Assembly (NCBI GenBank): GCA_023079485.1
Contig: CM041097.1
Coordinates: forward strand, 21,125,158 to 21,189,157
DNA: 64,000 nt
Source of the DNA: Archilochus colubris
Taxonomy: Eukaryota; Chordata; Aves; Apodiformes; Trochilidae
Direction: 5' to 3'
Part shown: positions 1 through 12,736 of the stretch, piece by piece
Layout: the number at the start of each line of letters is the position of its first letter
Position numbering within the stretch: the stretch's first letter is position 1
The notes under the pieces: generated by a model
Told to the model about the DNA's origin: nothing
Database searches by the model: none
The model's input: the letters and a program-made list of their open reading frames with translations, nothing else
Translations under genes and position numbers: made by a program

Positions 1-1723
1 ATTCATAATTCTCCTGATCTGCTTGAAGCGTAACAGGCTCAGCTTTCTTCTAACTAAACTAGGAAATCCCTCCTAGATAAATCCAAAATACTGCATTTGT
101 GAACACAGAATGCAAAACACCTGCTCACAGCACACTTAAAGATCACTTTGGCTCCAAAGAACTCTGTTTAGACAGTATCAGGCAGGAAAATGCTCAAGCA
201 GTTTAATTCCTTAGCCAAACCATGGGCTCCCTAGAAATACAGATCTTCAGGAACCACCTTGCATCTCTTACTAACACTGCAAACCCTATTCTTAATAAAG
301 TTCTTATATCCATCATCACAAAATGTCACCCTTCTTCCCTTTTCATTAGCTTGTTCCTGGAACAGTTCAGTTTTGTGGCTTTTTTTTAAGTCAAGGCAAA
401 TGGGATCCTTAACACTGGGAGCTGCAATAGCCAATGACTTGTCTCTTTAAAATGCTTCACCTCAGTTTGGGAAGCTCTGCATGACACAAGGACAACCTTG
501 AAGTTCTCAAACCCCTGTGATGGCTACCACCAACCAAGGACACACCACTATGTTTGCATGTCCTCGTTTTCTCAGTACACTTTTGCTTGTAATTGGGGCA
601 ATGAGATCTTACCCACACTGAAAATACAATCTTGATAAAATATGGAAGAGGGAAGGAAAATAGGGCAGAGAAGGAGACCTCGTTTGTTGTGCTCAGCAAA
701 ACTTCTGGGGACACAAACAGGAATTCTCTCCCAGGAAAGGAAATGTTTCTCCCTAGCCTCTTTTAAAGCTACTACTACTGCTTTCAGGGCAAGGAGGATC
801 CCACTTAAAAGCCACTGACTTCAAAATCTTATTTGCTGGACAAATAAAAGATACCTTTCGTATAAAATAACACCATATTGATAGCTCATAGTGAACATGT
901 AAAATGGAATGTATTTCTCTTCACAGCTGCTAAAACACAAAGCTCTCAGGTTAAGTCAAGATCTCAGAAAGCCAACTCCTAATAATTAATGCAGAAAATA
1001 CAATCTGATAAGCCACTTCAGCCCAGGTTTTGGGTGCCTTCTGCAGCTGCTGACAACCTTAAAAGTACTTCAACCTGAACAAGGACATCTCTTGGTAGCA
1101 GGTATTGATGTCTTCCACTGTCCCAGCACAAACAGAGAACCATGGAATCAGATTTTGGCAAGTAGTGGGAGAAACTAAGAGAACTCCAAAATAATTTTAT
1201 TTAACTACCTACCCAAATCTTTGCATCTGTTTTTGCAATATGTGATATTAAATATTTATGAGCTCTCAAAGAACTAGATGCTCATAAGTTTTGTCTAGAT
1301 ACAGAAGTTTAGTATAGATAACTTTGAATTCATAATTTTGATAAATTTCCACAGAACTCATAGAAAGTGCAACACTTAGTAATGAGATTTATATCTTATA
1401 AACTTAACCAATGCATACTAACAGGATGTAAGAGTATCGACACAGTTAATTAAGTTAGAATATTTGCCTTAAGTAAACAGGTGGAAAAATTAAATTATTC
1501 ACTACAATAAAGCCTTAAAATGAACAAAGACTTCTGAAAAGCCACAAGATTTGCCTTTATTGACTAATATAGACAATGAAGAGTTAATAATCAAATGCTG
1601 CTCCTGGGTCAATAATCTCAGCTATAAATGTCATCTTGCATAAGGCTTTTTGGTTAATTACATGGCAATTAGTAAGTTTCTGCACTGCTGCAAGAAGACC
1701 TCATCACAGATATCTGGGCTTGA

Positions 1724-1797
1724 TCCACATCAACCCCTGACAGCAAAAGCCCTGCGAAAGTCCACATCAACCCCTGACAGCTTGTTCCCATGCTCAC
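1724..1797 (+). repeat. 37-bp tandem duplication with 21 identical bases
   Basis: The 21 bp beginning TCCACATCAACCCCTGACAG occur identically at 1724-1744 and 1761-1781. The remaining 16 bp of the 37-bp period have diverged. Confidence 0.85.
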
Positions 1798-2398
1798 TAC
1801 CCATGGACAAGGGCTTAAAGTACCTTCATGTTCTTGCTGGTGTACACAAATGATCAAACTCTCTGTGATTATAAGAGCGGGAATAACCTAATGGTGTAAG
1901 GTACCACGTGGATCAGAAGCACTTCAAGCTAATGCATTATTTAACATTTTGCCTTCTAATTTAAGCTTCTAGACTTCAAAGTCACTGCACAGAACTGGAG
2001 TTTACCCCCCTCTGTATGTACCCACTGGGATACAGTTAGTTTTGACTATATCTGTCTTTTTCAGATTTCACTCAAAGGATGCTAAGCACACAACTTCTTT
2101 CTTGTTACTACTGGCAGTGTATTGTCCCGGTATCTCAATAAGAAAACAGCCCTTTCTTTACCCACACACCTTTCCCCAAGTATGCAGAATGCTTCTACTA
2201 TTACTTAACCATGAGAGAAAGGTTAGCCCATAAATACTGTGCACTGTAGCCCTGTGTAGCTGGTGTGAAGTGTGGCTGTACCAGTGGTGCTTTTCATAAC
2301 CAGTTTAACACACACCAACACTGAACCTCATGGCAGGCTGTGGGGCTGCAGCTCCAAACTCAAGTACTACCACAACCATCCCTCATTGGGGCAATGAG

Positions 2399-2412
2399 CC
2401 AGCAGATGGCTG
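2399..2412 (+). promoter_or_regulatory. CTCF-like site
   Basis: CCAGCAGATGGCTG matches the CTCF core with one mismatch, T for R near the 3' end. It is intronic, and occupancy cannot be judged from sequence. Confidence 0.3.
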
Positions 2413-3764
2413 TAGAAAACAGGTAAGGGAGGAAACCTGTGCATGCACAGGAGATCACCCTTTAGGAGGTTATCAACACCAAAGACACCTTCCAAGGGCA
2501 TCCTCTTGATTACTGCCACACCACACCAACTTTCCCACAGTAACTATGACAGAAATATGGCTGCTGGCTACCAAATTGCTATTAGACTAGACTTGCATAT
2601 ATGTTAAAATTAACTCCACTCAGAAAAGGACTTCTCAATATTTATAACCTAGTGTGGAGAGACTTCAAAAACTTTTTGCAGAAATTGTCAGCTATGACCT
2701 AAAACCTCACTTTACTCTTATTTCTTAGTACTGATTGAGCTCCACTTCCAAACATAGAATGGAACCTTAAAGACAGAATCTCTTCAAAGACACAGAACTG
2801 CACTAAATCCCATTAAAGCAAAGGAGATCCTGGTGCAAAAGAAAATTCTAGATTGGCAGTATACGGTCAAGTCAGAAGTTTGTTGGTCCTGAATGGAAAT
2901 GGCTGACTAACTTCCTTCTTCTTCCTTGTAAAAAAAAAACAGCTGTCCATTCTCCTCAGTGTATCTGTTCTGTGCATGTCTTTCACAGATCTGATTTTCC
3001 TCAAATCACACTAAATGTAAAATCTGAGCCTTCAAAATCCAGTTCCAGCAATTGTAATATAACTAATTAGCAAATTAGTTTGTTTTTTTTTAATAAGGAA
3101 TGAATGAATTGACTAACCCATTAGAAATCTGCATATTAAAAAAAAAATAAAATCTGCATTTAAAAAAATTCCTCCTTCCTGACAAGGCAAAATGCTGAAA
3201 AGAGACTTTTAGTATACTGTCACTCTGGTCCAGCAGAAACTACAATCAAGGCAAAATGCCCAGTCTGCAGAAAGGATTAAGTTTACCAATAAAGCTGCAA
3301 CCTAATGGTGAAATGATGTGTAAAGTGATGAAATGGAAAATTTCCAACTAGGCTCGGAGTTTCATTTCTCCATACTGCTGGCATGAACATCATTCCATTG
3401 TCCGATGTAAGTCTAAGGGTACAGAATATACCCATTCCTCAAAAAAACCCCATTTCACCTAGTCTTTGTCTAAATCTAAAGTCTATATATTAACATCTAA
3501 ACTTTGCAATGACCTTAAAGTGTGCAAGAAGCATGATGGTTACTAGACCTTAGCTGACATAGGCTAATTTGGTAGCTCAATAATGTATCTGAGGTCTCAC
3601 ATTCATGAAAATGGCTTGGATGTAATGAATTTGATAGTGCTCCTCCCAGCTCAAAAGTGAAAGATAATCTCAGAACATGCTTCTTGAATTCTGAAGGAAC
3701 TTCATGCCCACAGTCATGTACAGCTGTACTTCCCCTGGAAAGCAGCACACTTTTCTTTGGTGTG

Positions 3765-3831
3765 TTTTTTTGGGTTTTTTTTTTTGGGGGGGGGGGGTTG
3801 TTTGGTTTGTTGTGGGTTTTTTTGCTTCTGA
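3765..3831. repeat. T/G low-complexity tract with 12-G run
   Basis: T runs followed by 12 G (3786-3797) and then mixed T/G. The G run may form quadruplex structures and is prone to sequencing error. Confidence 0.9.
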
Positions 3832-3879
3832 ACGCTCTGCTGCCATGAAAGTAGATGAAAGTCACAGTAATAACTGAAA

Positions 3880-3938
3880 AATTGACTTGATCACCTCACA
3901 GGTAATTTCCAGCCCAGATAAATCTGTGATTCTGTGAA
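3880..3938 (+). mobile_element. CR1 3'-terminal fragment
   Basis: TTGACTTGATCACCTCACAG, then TTTCCAGCCCAGATAAA and TCTGTGATTCTGTGA, align to the last about 55 bp of CR1 with its terminal octamers. It is an old, 5'-truncated remnant. Confidence 0.65.
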
Positions 3939-5199
3939 AATTTGAAGCTCTATTTAGAACTTGTTTAATTTCTAGAGAAATCTTAAAACCAGAAAAGCAA
4001 ATGAAACTCTTTGTAGCACATAAAATTCAGCAAGCTCATCTAGCCGATTTGCATAATATGATTTATAAAATAAATTCCTAAGTTACATAGTTAGAACTAA
4101 GAATGTCACCACAGACTGGGTGTGGAGGAAAACAGATTCCCTTTGAGGCATAAAAAGTAAGTGAACACATTCTAGAGAAGGCTCCTTTATTCTAGAACAC
4201 AAAACCAAGACATGAGTACAAACTATGAAGAGAGCCACTGATTACACGGATGAATTCAGACAAAAGAAAATGTTGTTGCTCTTGCAGGCTTCAGAGTGAA
4301 TATTGAACAAAATAAGGATTCAGTTGCTGTGCACTCTGGGTTCCTGATGTGCAAGATGCTGCCCAATTCAGTGGCTGGCACACAACAATCCCTATTTATT
4401 CCTTTCTTTAAAGAAGAATAATTTAAGCAACTTCACTGATCAATTCAAAAGTCACAAGCTCTGAAAATCTTTGCTCACAGTGACCCTATCCAGAAGCTTA
4501 CAAAATTAGATCATACCAGATCATGGCATGTGGGCAGAGGGCTGTATAATGACCAAAAGCTCTCAAGATGTGTCCAACCCACTGACAGAAAGCAGGAAAT
4601 TGTGTCCTTTCTCACAGACTATAGAGGCAGTTTGTTATCACAGAAACTAACATTTGTGTCCGTGTATCTTCAGGTTATTTTTCATCATTCTTTCCAAATA
4701 AATATTGGTCTGTGGGTTATATCTTAGATGACCTTAAATCCAATCTGATGCATTAATGACAAAGAAGAAATAGCTAAATCGACATTGTCTTTGGAACAGA
4801 GTTCTTGGTAAAGCAGGAAGCATTTGCGTTTGCATTTCTCTTTAATTTATTTGATTAAAAACCTCTTGTTACTATGGACTGCCCAGGGGTATACCACTGT
4901 CTTCAATCTTTTTTTATTGGTTTGTCTTCCATGTTGCACCCATTGCCAGTCTGTAAAGAAAAAGAATTGCTCCTCATCCTGGCTATTTTAACAGCTATCT
5001 TCTCTGGATTCATGGTAATAATTGAGCTTACAACTGATAATACCCTGCTAATTTAATAGCTTCATTAATGTGAGGAAACTACAGCATCCTGAATAGCAGT
5101 GGCAAATCATCCTGAATGATAAGTCACTGTTCTGGGTTGATAAGTAGATACTTCTTGGTGGCCTCAATGAAAGAAGAATGTAAAAGCAGCATTTGAAAA

Positions 5200-5250
5200 A
5201 TATATTTAAAAAAAAGAAAAAGAAAAAAAAATAAAAAAGAGAGAAAACAA
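5200..5250. repeat. A-rich low-complexity tract
   Basis: A runs separated by single G or T over about 50 bp. Confidence 0.85.
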
Positions 5251-6964
5251 ACAACTCAGAAAAGCCCTAACACCCACTATTCTGTTTTACAAAAAAAAAG
5301 AAATTCTAACAACTCAAAACTGTTTTCAAACCCAAATATAATTCTCCCTTGCAGATGACCCAAAAAAAGGTTTTTCATACACGTAACCCTGTGCTATTTT
5401 TTCTACTGACAGCTTATAAAAGAACACAAATAACATGCCCTTTCTACCACAACAAGACTTCCCCTTAGCCTACATTTCTTAAGCTGTAGAAATATGAACA
5501 GCAGAAAATCCAGTCTTTCCTGGCTTTGTTAAAGAAGCATTGAAGATCTGGATATGTGCAGCTAAACTGACAACACAAGAAAGCTGAATTTTTAAAACCC
5601 AAAGTATTAGTCAGTGAGACACAATATGTATCACCAAAAAAATCCAAGAACACATTAACTAAAAATATTTTTCCCTTTTAAATAGATCTATTTTCCTTTA
5701 AATAGATCACCACTTATCTTTTGTGCTAGTCCTCCAGGCATCTTAGCCTAGCTTTGATAATGTCTCATGTAAAACCTCTTCCATGTAAGCTGCAAACAAG
5801 CAAAAAACCATACAAGATTTTCTTTCTACTCTCAGCTCACCTTTAAATTCTGTCAGCGGCTCTACGTGCTGGTCTGGCTGCTTAGCAGAGCTCCCCAAAA
5901 GAAAAAGGCTTCCCAAATAAAAAGAAAATAGTTTGAATGCTTTTAGTATTTTCACTTTTCTTTGTTCCAACAATGCAGCTCTGTCCTCCAGAACGAGTGC
6001 ACATGGCCAAACACAGTGTGTCATTCTCTGGGTTCTGCCTCTGCCCAGTGGGGTAGGGTGGGCAGGCAGCTGCCCCCCAGCCCTCAGGACATGGCCCAGT
6101 CCCATGGCCTGACCCACCGGCCCTAACCCCACAGACCCCCCATCCCACCCAGCAGCAGATCCCAGAACCAGCACAGCCTGGAGGGGCAGGCAGGACCAGA
6201 GCCAGCCTCATCAGCTACCCCAAGGTCCATGGCATCTCCTCTAGACCCAGCGGAGGGAACTGCTGTGGAGTTCACCATTGTTTTCTGCAGGAAACACTGA
6301 TTTTAAAGTCAAGCAAAATACTACTAAGTGAAACCAGGATTTTAAAAAGAGGGTTTTTGTCTTGAGGAACAGGGATTTTCCTAGAATTGTCTCCCTGTCC
6401 TGATTAAACACTATCATTAAATGCTAATGAGAATCTAAACAATATTAAAAGTTGATTTCAGGCACATTTCTTCTGCTGTCCACATTCATGTGGTTCATCA
6501 AGTCTACACATGGCACCTTCTGACAAATTATCTACATAGTGTTTGCGACAAATTCCAGAATACTTTATGGAGGACTACCAGGAGGCAGCCTGACCTCAAA
6601 GCTCTCTGGAAGAAACCACATACCTGGAGAAGCTCTGACCGTAAACCTAAAAGACACAGACTTCTGGTATCAGAAAACATTTTTAATCACTAAAGCATTC
6701 AAAGAACAGATTCTCCGGGTTCATGGGGAATCTCCTAGCACAAAATCTTTACCCCCACAGCAAGAACAGGCTGAACACTTAGAAGATCAGCACCTCCTCA
6801 GCAGTGCAAGCAATTTTCCTCTTTTAATATTGTGCCCAAGCAGGGCTACAAACAGTGCTTAAAACAGAGTAACAGCACAGAAATAAAATCCAGTCCTGTC
6901 ATAGGAGGGACAGGAGGTACTTGGTTTCACCCCTTCCTCGCAATAGGCAGCAGCTTGCAGGCTG

Positions 6965-7235
6965 ATTTTTGAGACGCGAACTCCAGCAGCAGCTGACAAC
7001 AACGCTGCGCCTGGGCATTCGCGGGCGACCCGTGTCTCTGCCTAGCAAACCAGCCTTGTTCACCACCCTGACAGCACAGACATCCCAGAGAGGAGAAAGC
7101 CCCAGACGTACTTTTCGGGAGGCAGCCGGCGATCCCTCCATGCCGGGAGCGGCTCCGGCTCCGGCCCTGTGCCCTCCGCCCGCCGCAGCGGGGACCCGCG
7201 CCAGCCCCGCGGCCGGAGCTCTGCCCTGACAAAGC
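6965..7235 (-). promoter_or_regulatory. Small CpG island around the MEGSPAASRK exon
   Basis: About 270 bp with clustered CpG and runs such as GCCCGCCGCAGCGGGGACCC within otherwise AT-rich intron. It covers the candidate third TMCC1 first exon at 7112-7141, so it could be a third promoter on the minus strand. No TATA box is seen. It could also be an intronic enhancer or an isolated island. Confidence 0.55.
7112..7141 (-). CDS. TMCC1: Candidate third TMCC1 alternative first exon, MEGSPAASRK
   Basis: A minus-strand ATG in good context (CGGCATGG) at 7141 opens 10 codons that run into CGAAAA|GTACGT, a plausible donor. Like the other two TMCC1 first coding exons it ends in phase 0, and like the MVQRF exon its last residue is lysine. 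It sits within a small CpG island and lies between the MVQRF exon and the common exons expected to the left. I do not firmly recall this N-terminus from a database. The assignment rests on strand, island, start context, donor and matching phase. The donor lacks the usual A at +4. An alternative is an unrelated small promoter or a GC-rich coincidence. Confidence 0.45.
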
Positions 7236-8125
7236 AGGACCTTGTAATATGAGGCAGTAGTACCCGGGGTGTCTTGGCAGAAGCCCTGAATGCATGTTTA
7301 AGAAAGCAACTGCAGCTCTGAACAAGCGAGGCATGAATGCACTGCAGAAGAGTTACCCAGGCTGCTAAAAATACTCCATGGCTGACCCCGTCAGGAACAT
7401 ATCTGAAGTGAAAGTCTCGTTTTCTGGAGAATAAAAAAAAACAAAAGCAAAGTGCATCTGCTGGCAATTGTCTTGGAAGTTTATAAACTTTGTTTATAAA
7501 CAAACAAACAAAGCCCAACTGTCTCTCACATTTTCTTCCAGCAGGAAGACTGCACATTGTCCCAAATGAGACCAAGGAAGCCCAGCTCCTCTGGCCAAAG
7601 CCCCTAAGCAGCTTTAGGGTGCCCAGAGAAAAGCAGAAGGAGCAACCAGCCTGTAAATACAGCTAGCAGACACGAGGTGTCCAGTCTGTCCCTCCTGGCA
7701 GGACGGACAGCAATGTTCTGGGAAGCAGTGGGGTGAGCCTTGCTGCTACCCTCCTGATGGAGGCCACTGATTCCACATTGAAGGGTTATTTACTTTTATT
7801 ATAGGTCTCCAGGAAGAACAGCTACATACAGTTAATGTGCTTTTTCATCTGATGTATTTGCTCCTGCACCCTCACTATCTCAGCAATCATTTTGAGTCCA
7901 TGGGGTCATAAAGAGATCAGTATCTTCCTTACAACTCACGTTATCATCATAATGCTGTTCCTCAAGGTCTCAGTCCAATGGGATTCCTGGGCTACAGCAC
8001 TAAATCAACTTCAATTTTCAAAGAAAGTATAGGTCCTGAAAGGAGAGCTAATATCTTAAAAGATCTGTCTGTGCTAAAGCTGTTCACTCTGAAGTTATGA
8101 AGCATGTATAGGAAGCCCTTTAAAC

Positions 8126-8129
<4 letters not shown>

Positions 8130-8155
<26 letters not shown>
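8130..8155. repeat. Poly(A) tract, 26 A
   Basis: An uninterrupted run of 26 A. No retrocopy sequence or flanking target duplication was recognised beside it. Confidence 0.95.
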
Positions 8156-8159
<4 letters not shown>

Positions 8160-10054
8160 AAAACTACCCAACTTTCAAGATGGTTGGATCAACAAAAGCA
8201 TCTTGAAACAAACACTGTCAATGAAACCTGATCACAAAGGGCCAGGGAATGAGCAGGTAATGGTGATGATCCTTGAGAAGCGTCCAGGTGTGCTAGAAGT
8301 TTTCCATTAGATGAACTGTGATATAAATTCAAGGACAATATCTAGAAACTACAGAATAGCCTGAACAATCACCACACCGTGCAGCCAACCACAGCAGCAA
8401 CTCAGCAAACAATACAGACCCAGACGGCCCACGTCAGCAAAACAGGACTGACAGAATGCTCCATTCACAGTAACCAAATGCAAGAGCTGCTTTAGTTAAA
8501 AGCACTGACAGCAGCACTAAAATTTATCCCTTCCATTACTCTATTTTCTCCAATATATATGTTTAACCCGGCTTACATGGAAGGTTAAAAAATGTCAGCT
8601 TACAACTTAACCATCAACCTGAGCAACACCAACAAAAGAGAGTGAGAATACATCTAATCCTGAAGACTTAGCATGGAAGCATCACAGCAGAATAGGGATT
8701 ACGTTACTTAAAACCAAACTTTGCACTTAAAAATGAAAACAATAATTTTATTCATTTGCGGGAAGCTCTCTGACCAAGACAAATTTGTGTGTACTCCTGC
8801 TTCCCGTGCACGTAGTTACAGTGTGCAGGCAGAGTTAGATATTGCCAGGGAGATAGCACACAGTATCATGTGCCAAAGCAATAAAATATAGGCTTCTTCA
8901 GAAATGAAATGCCAGGTTAGTAAATCTTCCCAAGCTACCACAGCAAAGTTCTGCGTCCTTTCCAAAACAGATTAAAACCAGAAGACAACAAATATCACTA
9001 GATGTAAGTCTGCTTTGTTGTGACCAAAACAGTACAAGAACCTTAAGTTCTTCCCCCTCAGTTTGCTAACAAGTCTAATTTTGAACTTTCTAATTTTAAA
9101 ATCTCTCTCTTTAAGCATTTCATATAAGATTAATTACTGACAAATAAGAAAACAACTGAAGAGTTGGGTTGTGTGTCCCATTCCTTCCCATTAAACTGGA
9201 AGACGATATAGCTCTGTTAAACAAAACCATACCTCAAAATATGTGAGAGAGAAGGAAGAAAGGGTGTTTGGGCTGGAGAAGATGAAAAGAAATAATTGAC
9301 AACATCACTCCAAAACACATTGGGAGGCTCATCTGTCTAGTTAACCACTCATCTGTAAGGCACAGCTGAGCCCAACAGCTACAGGGATAAAAGGGAATAA
9401 GACTGCATGACACAAAAGCACACAAGTGCAGCAGATAATTAAGAACTCTTATTTAGTCTCCTCCATTCATCCACTGTGTTTAAGTGATTGAGGCACAAGA
9501 GAGGGAATATTTAGAGCTCAGCTGATGAGGAAATTACATTACAATCAGCAGAGGATCAGTGCAGCAGGATGGTGGCAGCAGTGACAGGGCCTGTTTCCAG
9601 AAACAACTGCAAACAGATACTACACCAAGCGTAAAGTGTATTCTTCAGGCACAAATTCACACAGACAGGTCATTTCTCAAGAGAGCAATGAGAACCAAAC
9701 ACCACAGAAAATTATTTGTAGCATGAACCTGCAACAACAGTACTGCAGAAAGGTAATGCCTGGAGAGTGCCTGCACACAGCTGTTTTTCACACACATACT
9801 ACTTATCTACAATAATTCCATCCACTTGAACTTGTGATATTTACTTATGAAAGGTACATTTATTTTGCCAGACAAGAAGATTCTAAAAGGCTACAAGGTT
9901 AAAGTTAAACAGGTGGGACAAACATCTGTCTGCCTAATTTCCAGCAACTCTCCAGTGACACCTGCAGCAAGGTCCACTTTCTACATTTCTGCGCAGCAGC
10001 ACCAAGTTCTGTATCTTCCTGTAAACCAGACCAGGCCTACAACCATGCTCCTTA

Positions 10055-10056
10055 CC
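10055..10056 (-). other. Recursive splice-site-like junction (intron between second and third promoters)
   Basis: On the minus strand ATTTTTTTACTAG is followed directly by GTAAGGAGC, an acceptor joined to a donor. It lies in the long intron downstream of the MVQRF exon. The pyrimidine tract is shorter than at 43138. Confidence 0.3.
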
Positions 10057-10503
10057 TAGTAAAAAAATTTTTTTTTAAAGCAGATGTTTATATTATGCCC
10101 AGCGTGGAAAAGAGCTTAACAATAGATGATGACTTCTGAAAGCAAAAAACTGCAGCAACCAGCATTCTATTTTTGCCAGCTGACAACACAAGAGGTGCTT
10201 GTTTTGAGAAACCGTAAGGCCATAGCTGCAGAACTCCAGTAGTGCCCCAGTCCCTCCCAACTCCTGCAAATGCTCAACATTGACCTGGAGAGAGAACACA
10301 TTTTCAGGGGCTGTTTATCTATCTATGAATAAATAGGAGACAGTCACATTACACGACCCATGACTGAACTGCAGCTGTCAGCGAGAGCTCCTTGCCTTGC
10401 CTTTTTAGACACAATTATTTCAAATCTAGCATGGCACAATGATTTCTTTGCATAGTATTTAGCTTTTTTTCTCAATGCTGGCATGAAAACCAGTATTTTC
10501 TTC

Positions 10504-10870
10504 TGCGGGAGAACAGTGGACAACATGCAGATTAATATAATCCAAGTATTGCCGTTTATTGAGAGTAGTGGTAGCCCTTTTATACACAGCCAGGCTGATA
10601 ACATAAGCATATTGCTGATTGGTACAACACATTTGTCACATGCCACAGTGCACTATCTATCTGGTTAAATACAACTGTTTATGCGCTGTCTATGAGATGC
10701 TTTCCCATCCTGTTATTCTTCTTTTCTGTTGCCAACTCCCCTATCTTTTGCCCATACCTGATCTTTTAATAACCTTGCAGCAGGGCCTCAAGGCCCTTAG
10801 CTCACTCTGGTTAAAGCTAAATAGTCAGGATTGCTCACGTATCTGTTTTCTTCCAAAAACTTTCCCAACA
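10504..10870 (-). mobile_element. Solo LTR of an endogenous retrovirus, 6-bp target duplication
   Basis: A 367-bp block in minus orientation starts TGTTGGGA and ends TCTCCCGCA, imperfect inverted termini of the TG...CA type. Reading its own strand there is a CCAAT box (10622-10618), a TATAAAA box (10584-10578) and an AATAAA signal (10560-10555), in LTR order. The flanks carry a perfect 6-bp direct repeat, ttcttc, at 10498-10503 and 10871-10876, proving insertion. No internal retroviral genes are present, so it arose by recombination between two LTRs. A 6-bp duplication fits class II (alpha- or beta-retrovirus-like) elements. It is in the same orientation as TMCC1. Confidence 0.85.
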
Positions 10871-12725
10871 TTCTTCTTCATTTCTACTCTTAACACAAAC
10901 AAAAAAGCTCCAAAGCCTATCACATATATATGATATAAGTCACTGAATGTTAATGAAGTATCAATATTTTGAAAGCAAACACAAAACACCTTAAAGAAAC
11001 AATTTAGGCAAGGTCAGTTTGGCTGATCATGCAAACCAAGGACCTTTTAGCAGCACCCTGTAAGCTGGAAATGTCGTGTAGCAGCACGTTTATCTCCACG
11101 GCTGCAAAACTGGTGGATCCAGCCCAAGCTCTCAGGCAGAGCCCACCCAACTCGCTGCACCCAAAGGAGTTCACAGTATCACCCAGCACCAACAAAAGGT
11201 CCCTGAAATTCCTCAAAGGACAGGAAGGGAGGTCCAGTAGTTTTAAGACTAGCAGGAACCTGGAGCGTGGTGGTGTATGTGTTGTTCTGTTCTGTCTCCT
11301 GCCTGAAAGAAAGTTTTGCCCAAATCTCAGGGTTTTCCCAGAGCAGCAGCACCATTTGGAAATTTAATTTGTGCCAAAATCAGCCAGATAGCTAGAGAAG
11401 TCAACATGTGCTAGAATGGACCAAGACTCATGGCAGTCCCTTTACCAGCTCTCTTTGTTACTACTTAAGGTCCTGTTGTCTTTGGTGGTCAGAAAAGCTT
11501 AGATAATTTCAGTAAAAAAGCTGAATATTCATTATAAGTTAAATTACTTTCAAGTTACAGTAAATTATCTCAGGTTCCCCTGATTTCATACTGCTTCCAG
11601 CAGTCAAGGGTTAGGATACCAAAATACAGTGATGTTCCTTGAATTTTATGTTATTCTCTTCCAAGAGTCAAGATTCATTAAAATTGGGCTCAACCATCCA
11701 TTTGGCTATGTTAAAAATAATTCCGATTTAAACCCTTAAGCCCATTATAATTTCTCCCCTTCGAACTACATTTCTTGTTTTGTTTTCAAACAGGATGTGT
11801 CCAACCACAATTAACTTTCACCACAGAAACAGAGCAATGCACAGCACAAAGGAGGAAAAAACTCACTAACTTCACCTAGCTGTAAGATACACTACTGCTG
11901 CAAAGCATTTTCTTGAAGCTATTGCAGTGAGTGTCACAATCAGTGTACAGGTAGGTGCTGTGGCCTCATTCTTCCCTGCTAAAAAAAACCAAAAAAACTT
12001 TAATGTTATTTATAGGTTAAAAGGAAGGAAAGAAAGTCCTATATCTGAATGTCACTGAACCCCACATGCCGATAGGGATCAAGTGCAACCCATCTAAGAC
12101 CTGTTTCAAGTCCTGGGCTGCCTCAACAGACTGCATGAATGCAAACATCAGAACTCAAGGGGATCTGTCTGCTTATGGATTACAGCAGACAGTTATTCAA
12201 AAGTCACTTCACATAAATATTCCCTTCAAAGAAAAGACTGCTTTAGAAGTTACAGGCAAAGAAGGTGTAAACAAAGAATACTGGAGAATATGTGTTTAAC
12301 AGTCGAGGTACCGATGCACAAAGGCAGTTTAACACAAAACGTCAAGTAATTTTCTTTTCTTTACCCTTGGAAATGGTAAATGGGGTCTAAATGTTATGAA
12401 TACAAAGCCTTGATAAGACTATTCCTGAGCTGCAGTCACATCAGCTTGCAGCCCCAGGAGCATGTGAAAACAAGTGCCAGTCAGTGTGGAGCTCTTTGGC
12501 TGGATGCTGCCTGGGTGAGGAGAACCAGCAGCAGGAGAATATGCATCTCCCACAGTGGGGTCAGTTGGTCTGAGGGGCAGCAAAACTGAAGCAGAACAAT
12601 TCAAAGCCATGTGCTCACAGTCATTAAGACAGAGAGGTGCAGAATCTGCTCCCCTGCCCTTCTCCAACTGCACCTGATTTCCGTGCCAGCTCTCACATCA
12701 CTCACCCACTGTCCCCTGGGTGAGC

Positions 12726-12736
12726 GGGGGGGGGGG
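12726..12736. repeat. 11-G homopolymer
   Basis: An uninterrupted run of 11 G after TGAGC. It is a probable site of length error or polymorphism. Confidence 0.9.

Larger units (their letters stand above)
1..6964 (-). other. TMCC1 intron, no coding exon found
   Basis: AT-rich intronic sequence downstream of all three putative first exons. The common coiled-coil exon of TMCC1 is not here, so it must lie further left. Contents noted separately are a CTCF-like site, a tandem duplication, a CR1 tip and low-complexity tracts. A GC-rich, CpG-poor patch at about 6030-6235 is unexplained. Confidence 0.75.
7236..10497 (-). other. TMCC1 intron
   Basis: AT-rich sequence with a 26-A tract and a recursive-splice-like site. 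No conserved protein frame was seen. Confidence 0.7.

Noticed and set aside
8130..8155. 26-A tract as the tail of a processed pseudogene
   Set aside because: No recognisable coding remnant lies upstream on either strand and no flanking duplication is seen.
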